Shown piece by piece: positions 57,290 to 64,000 of a stretch of 64,000 bases of DNA. The translations under genes and the position numbers were made by a program. This DNA comes from Fistulifera solaris. Taxonomy: Eukaryota; Bacillariophyta; Bacillariophyceae; Naviculales; Stauroneidaceae. The stretch covers positions 496,001 to 560,000 of the forward strand of contig AP026138.1 in the NCBI GenBank assembly GCA_030295235.1, given 5' to 3'. The notes under the pieces were generated by a model, which was given only the letters and a program-made list of their open reading frames with translations, had not been told where the DNA came from and did no database searches. Position 1 is the stretch's first letter. Each line of letters begins with the position of its first letter.

Positions 57290-58787
57290 ATGTCAGCAAC
57301 TCCAGATTCCTTTCAAGTCGAGCCGGCGAAGTTTGATGAGGGCAACACTTCTCCCTCGTCGGGCATCATTACTGACGAAGAAGCACCCGAACAGCGAGGT
57401 TCGATGACAATGCAGCTTCACAAGAGAACTTGAAAAATGGACATCACACATTTGCCACTTTGTTCAAGTACTCATATTCGCTGGTGCTATTACTCTTCTC
57501 GATCGTCGCCGTTACCGCCACTATTTTCACAGATCAGACGAAAATGGCAGCAGACGTCAACGCAGCCGTTGCTTTCATTCTTCTTTGGGTTCTTACGCTT
57601 TGGCTGGCCGTCATGGAAGGAGGACAAGGCTGTCTCGTTGGGTTGCAGCCTGTGGACAAGACGCTCACGAAAGTCGCACCTGAAAGCGTTGAAGGTGACG
57701 AAATTGGCTCACGAAGGAAACAACTTGGAACGCTTTATCGTCGGTAGGCAGTTCCTTGTTGTGCTTGTCATCTTGTCATCAACATGTGTGGATCGGCATT
57801 GAAAGGCTCCAGCGTTCTTAACATGCCCGACTTTATGGTGGAGATTTTCATCAACTCGGGCGTCGCCTTGATTTTGATGACGACCATTCTTGGACAATTG
57901 ACCGCACAAGTGAACGCCGCCGACTGCATGCTCGACTTCATTAACAACTACATTATGTTGATCACAACGCACGTTTTCTCTTTTCATCGAAATGTCCGGT
58001 TTGCTCCATTCGGTCTACCTTGTTCAGATAATTTTTGCCAAGATCACCGGCAAGTCCTCAGATTCCCAGCCAGAACGCACCATCTCGCAAGCTATCTTCT
58101 TCTGGCTACGAATTATGTTCTCAGTGGCCGTCTTGTCCTTCTCCTTGGCAGTCACCTTAGTTGCGCTCTTCGACGGCAAGACTACAATGTACAGCGGTGT
58201 CCCAGAGCCTGTGTCAGTAACCCTTCTATTCGCTTTGATGGCGTTTTGTTGGTATGATGGAAGGTATGCAAATCGCTCTCTTCGCCGTCATCAACCTGCC
58301 CAAGGACGAGCTACAGAAACATCCTCAAGCAGCCAAGGTATGCGAGTTGGTCTTTTCTAGATCACATTTACAAGCTTTCTTGATCGGTCGTCAGATCTGT
58401 GTCACGTGTTGCATGTTCATCCTTGCCCGGCGTCGCCACCTGCAGCGTCGAGGGCGAGTTGACGATTTTCGGTGTCAGTGCGGGCATTCAAAATTTCTTC
58501 AATACGGGTCTTCTGGGTGCTATCATCACAACCATCATTGGATCTTTAGCTTGGCGCATCATTGCCTCGGCTTTCCCGGTGGCCTTTTGTCCAACCCGCT
58601 CATCTATTTGATCATTCGTCTGTGCTTGTTTCTCGAGGCGTCGGGTGTTTGCTCGGCGGCATGGGTCGTCGCACGGGTGCACCGCAAGGTGGCTCGTTTT
58701 GAACCGGATGTCGAGTATCTTGGTACCCCGGAATCGAGAGAATCGAGCAAACAAATCGCCGACGATCTTGAGTTGCAGGAAAACTAG
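57290..58787 (+). CDS. SIT: Silicon transporter (SIT), ten-helix silicic acid carrier
   Basis: Takes up silicic acid with sodium across the plasma membrane. SIT signatures are present in both halves: EGGQGC and IVGRQFLVV in the first, EGMQIALF and LIGRQICV in the second, and the conserved CMLDFINNY between. It starts MSATPDSFQVEPAKFDEG, a cytosolic N-terminus, and ends with a charged tail (QIADDLELQEN). About 500 residues with about ten hydrophobic helices. The frame is broken near 57400, 57680-57690, 57773, 57979-57990, 58243-58246, 58426-58430 and 58582-58585, in both directions, yet all motifs are intact and no in-frame stop appears once joined. I judge it a real gene with sequence errors; recent loss cannot be excluded. 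The mariner element ends 410 bp upstream. Confidence 0.88.
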
Positions 58788-59891
58788 AATGCTACGTAGC
58801 TGAATGTCAATAGTGACGAATGGTCAACTCGATCGAAATAAATGTAACATTGATGATTCAAGGCACTAATAATATCAAAACAATCATAAAAAATAGGTGT
58901 TCTAGTTTGTTGTTTGGTTTAGATTTTACGGTACGTTGGTTGACGCACGCGTCGGTCATGTTCGTGCAAATAATTCAGCGTCCAGTCTAAGATGGATGAT
59001 GCGATCGATCCATTTCATCTAAATTTTCATCTTTTGACAGAGTTGTCTTACAGACGATTTTTGCGCACGATTTTTTAGAAAACAAAGTGCGATTGTGAAT
59101 CTAGGGATAGTACTGTATTGCATTCAAATCTAGAAGAAGCGCCGATCCTCGTACCTAGTCGAGTACCGGTGCGCATGATGGAACATGCGCACGCCGTCGA
59201 ATAACCTACGTCACTCATGGGCTTACGTCAAGCCGATACAATTGAGAGCACAGTGTCACACCATCTGGTACTGAATGTCTATCTAAATGATCACTGAAAA
59301 TTTTCTTGGAACTTCGATCTCCACACTTCCTTTCTGTGCGATAGTCATTGGACACGAACAGCATCGATACACGAAAGTACGTTAGCTATTTTAGAGTACT
59401 CTTGACTGGAATTTGGCTACTCGTATCTCGTATCCTTCGGATTTGGGTGGCCGGCTCGCTCCATTTTCCGATGCATTGTTTCTGCCATTTGAGCGCGTGT
59501 CCAACCTCCTCCTCTATCAAATCCTCCGACCTTGGTGGGAGATTCTTTTTCAAGCGTCCACTCCGATGAATGAATAATTCATCCCACATGACGGGAAGTA
59601 TTGGTGGAGAGAAGCCAAAAGCAAAACGTCTACAAGAGAGAGCATTAGTTACTCCGTATTTTTTTTTTATTATTTGAAAGCAAACGGACGTCTTTACACA
59701 TTACGTCTCTCAAGTGCTGCTCATTATTACTCATTGCAGTAACAAGAAGAGCACCGTCGCCTTTCAACGCAAGCTAAAAAGCATCCTACACAAACAATCA
59801 CCAATCCATACGGCATTGGCACCTCCAAAGGCTTTCGATTGAAAAAGAAGACAACACACATTCGATTATTACCCGCGCCGCACATCGTAGT
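58788..59891. other. 1.1-kb intergenic region
   Basis: 3' flank of the silicon transporter and promoter of the first MORN gene. Open frames up to 75 codons look random. No repeat or RNA gene recognised. Confidence 0.4.
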
Positions 59892-61121
59892 ATGTCTACA
59901 GTTGATCTCTCGCCGCCGGCTGTGTCTCCCAAGGTATCTGCGTACATACAACACTTGGCCGACAAGAAATCATCACCCACCTTGCGATCTTCGTACACAC
60001 AATCCGCTTTAGAACGACGCCGCCGTCGGGCTGCTCGGTTGCGTCATCAGCGAGCCGAGGATCCTCCTGCATCATCGTCGGGTCCCTTTGACGAACCGAG
60101 TTACGTTTCCTCTTCTTCCGAAAGTAGCGAAACAAATTCTCCCAAAGCCAGCCAACAGAATCATCATCTTTACGTTCCGCCACTTTCTCATCCCATGGAT
60201 CATCAATCGGTGGTATCGGCGCTCTCGGAAGATCATCTGGCGTCTTATCCGATGCCCGTGACATCGGAAGTGGCGGCGGCGTGGGTGTCACAGACGACAA
60301 CCATCCCCGCCATTCCGGAAGAAAATACGTTGCTGCAGGCCGATTACTTGTCCAGCAACAACTTTATTGATGCCTTGATTGCCGAAAGTTCGCAACGATG
60401 GAAATCGGTGCGAGAAGAAGTGGTAGGAAATACGACGACGGGCAAGTTGCTCCGACAAAAAAGTGACGAGACGGCCATGACGCACAATCTCTTTTCGTCT
60501 TTGACATTGAATGAACAAGAACCGAATTTGTTTCAGCAGCAGCAAGCCGAACTAGAGAACTTTCGAAACAGTCTGCTGCAAGGAAATTCTCCGTGCTCGG
60601 ACATACTGGATACTACCGCCGAACAGATTGATCACATTCCGGTCGAGCATGTCGAAGTCCCTTCGGCCGAAGCGCAAGCGCCCGCCGATGATTTGACGGT
60701 TTGGTCCGGATGGACCCAGCATCCGGTGCGTCGACCGCAGACGCCGTTCGAAGACTTCCCTCCCGTCCAAGGTCGTCGTCCCGATATTGATGAAGCATCG
60801 GAATGCGCCATACCGACCAATCGTCGTGTGCGAGATCTGCCGCTCACCATGACGGCGGCGAATGGGACGGTCCGCAAGGCTCTGTATTCGGGGTCCTTGA
60901 CCGAACGGGGTCAAGTGACGGGTGTCGGCGTGTTGAAATTCCCTGAAACCGGAGATCTGTATTGTGGTGAAATTGTGGATGGAAAGATGCACGGTCAGGG
61001 AACGTACACATTCGCATCGTCCAAGAAACGCAAGGCGGGCAGGGTGTTAAAAGGCCAGTTCGATCACAATGTGTACGTTGGTTGGGTAGTGCACCACGAA
61101 GCTGATATCAGTGAAATATAG
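59892..61121 (+). CDS. Protein with C-terminal MORN repeats (first of a tandem pair)
   Basis: 409 residues, intact. The first 330 residues are disordered, rich in Ser, Pro and acidic residues, with a basic stretch (ALERRRRRAARLRHQR). At the end are about three MORN-like units: GVGVLKFPETGDLYCGEIVD, GKMHGQGTYTFAS and a third reading GRVLKGQFDHNVYVG. MORN repeats bind membranes or act as scaffolds. It is the left member of two adjacent same-strand genes with the same plan (disordered N-terminus, MORN C-terminus). No enzymatic domain is present. Confidence 0.75.
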   Translation: MSTVDLSPPAVSPKVSAYIQHLADKKSSPTLRSSYTQSALERRRRRAARLRHQRAEDPPASSSGPFDEPSYVSSSSESSETNSPKASQQNHHLYVPPLSHPMDHQSVVSALSEDHLASYPMPVTSEVAAAWVSQTTTIPAIPEENTLLQADYLSSNNFIDALIAESSQRWKSVREEVVGNTTTGKLLRQKSDETAMTHNLFSSLTLNEQEPNLFQQQQAELENFRNSLLQGNSPCSDILDTTAEQIDHIPVEHVEVPSAEAQAPADDLTVWSGWTQHPVRRPQTPFEDFPPVQGRRPDIDEASECAIPTNRRVRDLPLTMTAANGTVRKALYSGSLTERGQVTGVGVLKFPETGDLYCGEIVDGKMHGQGTYTFASSKKRKAGRVLKGQFDHNVYVGWVVHHEADISEI

Positions 61122-61521
61122 GATACATTGTATAAGTTTAGTGACGAATGTTTAGTTTAAGAAAACATCCTGCGTTGTTGGTTAGATCATTGGGTTAGAT
61201 AGGTCTAGGTGACTAGAACCTTAGCTTGACTACTGTAGTAGGATAGGAAATACTACAAGTACGGGGTAGGATAGGAATGGGGATGTAATCGTACGTCGTG
61301 CGACCGGGAAGTCGTAGTAAATGAGGTTTTTCTAAAAATTTCGCTGGTATAGTGTATAAAGTGTGGCTTGGGTGCGCGAGCCGAGCGTGCCGATGCCAAT
61401 CTAATTCGCCATGTGATCGCCAACTATCATCGGCATGACAAAACCAGAACACGAAAAAGAGAAATATGAACCATTCTATTGATACTGTAGTGAAGTCCGA
61501 TTCGAAAGACTAGCAAGAGAA
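61122..61521. other. Spacer between the two MORN genes
   Basis: 400 bp, nothing recognisable besides expected 3' flank and promoter. Confidence 0.4.
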
Positions 61522-64000
61522 ATGAATGGAAACTACTTTTTCGACGAGAATTCGTCGACAGGATCGGCTGATCCTCCTTTGCCACTTGAATCGCCTACCA
61601 ACACATCGGTCGTGAATGAGGTAGAATCGGCGCCATCATTCTATCAACAAATGCAAAATGAAATACAGCTTCTGCGCAACAAAGTTGATAAACAACTGTC
61701 GGATATGGTTCTTTCTAGTACGCTTGAACTAAAGACGCTGACCGATCAAATGAAGATAATGAAGGAAAAGGATTCAGGTACTCCGACTCGACAATCTTCG
61801 CCTTTACGTCAAACTGTGCACCCGAACTCGCCAGGATCTTTACGAGATCTAGCAAGTCCGAGAAATCGACTTCCACAGTCAGTGTGCCATAAGTCTCACT
61901 CCAATGCGCTATCCGTCACATCGTCTGCGTCATCTCGTCTACGAGAAGATTTTTCTCGTGATATTACGGAGCCAACCACGAATTTATCCCGTCATGCTTC
62001 TCGTCAACAACGTCGTCGAGCTCAGTTTGAATCGCGTTCAACATCGTCGTCGACTTCATCGCGTCTGAACGAAGTAGTCTCTCATGATATCACCGAGCCA
62101 GTCGCGAATTTGACCCGCTATGCCAACCGTCGACAACGTGAAATGTTGCACGTACAAACGAGCGAACCAAGGACAGCAGTATCCTCCATGTCAGGTTCAG
62201 ACTCTTCTCCCATTTGTAAGGAAATAGTAATATCTTCGCGGAATAAGCCACCAGCTTTGCAGAGTCTGGCCAGTTCTCCGACTGAAAGGGTGTCGCACTC
62301 GCAAACGACCGCTTGGGACAAATTAATGAAGAGGAGAATGAAGATGAGAGTCTTGTTGAGCAGAGCGATCCAATGGAGTATCAAGAGATTCATGAAGTAA
62401 CACGGAAACAACAAAAAGGGCCCAAAAGGAAAAACAAAGAGCCGCTTTCCCAACCACCGAATGAAACATACCCATCGACGAGACGAGGGGCGGCTTACGA
62501 TAAATATCGGACTCTCAACAAGGAGACTCTTCTTCGTCCTTGGAGACAGAAAAAGAATAACCAACGCGATAATAGAAATGGCGGACAAGACGATGACATT
62601 GAGCCGGTGTCGCACATACAAAAGGACCATCACCAGAATACCAATTACGGACTACCCTTGGTTCAAATGGTGTCATCTGATGACGTATCCAATCCGCTTC
62701 CAGAAGAAACCCATGATCCGTCTCGTTCTTTGTCTCCAATTTATGACAAAGCACGAATTTCAGAGCAGTATATAGTTCCACCCGACAGTTCCAAAGAGCT
62801 CGACCAAAACGCAAATCTTGATAGTGGTCCGCTGTCTCCTGGTGAAAAGGTCTATCGCCAACACGAAAACACAACAGAGAGCGGACTAGGGGCACATTGG
62901 AGTTTATTCAGCATGGGAAAACGAAAATCGGAACCTTCGTTGGTGAATTATGAAGAAGAACTGGATCAATCGAAGGATGGGAGTCCGATCGGGTCAAAGG
63001 ATCAACGGTTGACTTCTCCAACATCACAGGCGAGACAAGAGTCCTCATCACCGTCCATCATCAAGAGGAACTCGCCAGAGCCGACCATGATGAATGAGAC
63101 TGCTCCACGACACAGTCTTTCTCCAAGTCAAAGCCCTGTAAGAAAAGATGCATCACCGTGGCAATCAGCTATACATGAGAGGGTATCAGCACCGATGCAA
63201 ACTCTGTTATGTGGAACAGGCTCGCTACCAATTTCTTCAGCGAATCAACTAGTAGTTTCACCCCGACAAACAATGGCATACCAGCTGCCGAGACAAGCTG
63301 CTGTAAGCAACAACTATTCCGAACCAGGGAGACAACTCAATGATCCACCCGATGCAAAGGTTTACGACCATGTGCTGCCTTCGACACAGTATGACCCGCC
63401 ACCCACTTCCATCAAAGGAGCAACCAAACGTTGCCGAACGCCAACCTGCTGCGCGCTGCCATGGCAACGTCCGAACAATGTGCTATAACCATATATCCTT
63501 CTACTGGTACGTATCATGACGCCATTGTTTTGAAAACATACAATGAAGAGAAGAAAGAAGAGGAATCGACTCTTGCGTTTCGATCCAAGGGTGAAAGGAG
63601 GGTTCGATTGGAGCAAGTGGAAACCAAAACAGTGCAGGATCCGTATGGTGACTATGGTGTGTACACGGGGCTACTTCTGAAAGGTCTGCCTTATGGACAA
63701 GGTACGATGGCGTACGCCGATGGACGTACCTATGTAGGTGAATGGAAGAGTGGTCGATGGCACGGCCAGGGGAAAACCACATTTAGTAACGGTGACGTTT
63801 ATATTGGCCAATACTATATGGATAAACGACACGGTTTTGGTCGTTATGAGTGGGTCGACGGTCGCATTTATGACGGTGAATTTAGAAATGATCAAAGGGA
63901 AGGAAAAGGAACATATAGTTTTCCAGATTCGTCGGTGTATTCCGGAGATTTCCACAAGGGATTGCGACATGGACAAGGGTGTTACAAATTTGCGGACTCG
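61522..64000 (+). CDS. MORN-repeat protein, 3' end beyond the window
   Basis: At least 826 residues, cut by the right edge. A short coiled coil near the start (FYQQMQNEIQLLRNKVDKQL), then a long disordered Ser/Pro/Gln-rich region holding a twofold internal repeat (SSRLREDFSRDITEP and SSRLNEVVSHDITEP, each followed by a basic RQQRRR or RRQRE). From about 63650 come MORN repeats: YVGEWKSGRWHGQGKTTF, YIGQYYMDKRHGFGRYEW, YDGEFRNDQREGKGTYSF and YSGDFHKGLRHGQGCYKF. The frame breaks at T2 62313-62314 and near 63422, each one base short. The MORN array here is regular and much stronger than in the gene before it. Possibly a membrane-skeleton scaffold. Confidence 0.75.

Overview
The window is nuclear DNA of a diatom, most likely a pennate species such as Phaeodactylum tricornutum. 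The evidence is a silicon transporter gene with its family signature motifs, short introns (61-97 bp) with GT..AG ends, and several proteins with a signal peptide followed by an Ala-Phe junction (the ASAFAP-type signal for import into a complex plastid). A Cdc48 paralogue also carries a secretory presequence, as expected for the symbiont-derived translocon (SELMA) of such plastids.

Layout. 1-3.9 kb: end of an FG-GAP propeller gene, a PA/RING ubiquitin-ligase gene, and a secreted repeat protein with silaffin-like composition. 4.4-12.2 kb: primase small subunit, a small two-exon gene, a plastid-type Obg GTPase, and the Cdc48 paralogue. 12.2-18.7 kb: a hypothetical gene, a 2.2-kb gene-poor stretch, a GT90/CAP10 glycosyltransferase and plastid IspE. 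18.7-31 kb: a large disordered protein with a PP1-type motif, an FG nucleoporin with RanBP2 zinc fingers, two hypothetical genes, the Golgi SNARE GOS28 and S-formylglutathione hydrolase. 32-37 kb: Ipi1/TEX10 and DDX49/Dbp8, both ribosome-biogenesis factors. 37.2-39.1 kb: a satellite array of a 204-bp higher-order repeat. 39.3-44.5 kb: an FKBP split by a SAM domain, plastid uroporphyrinogen decarboxylase, a lipase-like protein without its nucleophile, and a small membrane protein. 45.1-51.2 kb: a Sec16 homologue with about 13 N-terminal WW domains. 53-64 kb: an HMG-box protein, a mariner-like transposon (TA-flanked, 30-bp inverted repeats), the silicon transporter and two MORN-repeat genes, the second cut by the right edge.

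The genes are mostly unrelated housekeeping genes, as is usual in a eukaryotic chromosome. Small functional groups do recur: complex-plastid proteins (Obg, Cdc48, IspE, FKBP, UROD), the early secretory pathway (Sec16, GOS28, GT90), ribosome assembly (Ipi1, DDX49) and silica biology (silicon transporter, silaffin-like protein).

A caveat for any reader: many well-conserved genes are interrupted by single-base length changes, nearly all in short homopolymers, while the protein similarity continues at once in another frame. Over 30 such points can be placed. They look like assembly errors rather than decay, so the affected genes are annotated here as whole genes and the break positions are given. 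Gene identities come from recognising motifs by eye; no database search was possible.
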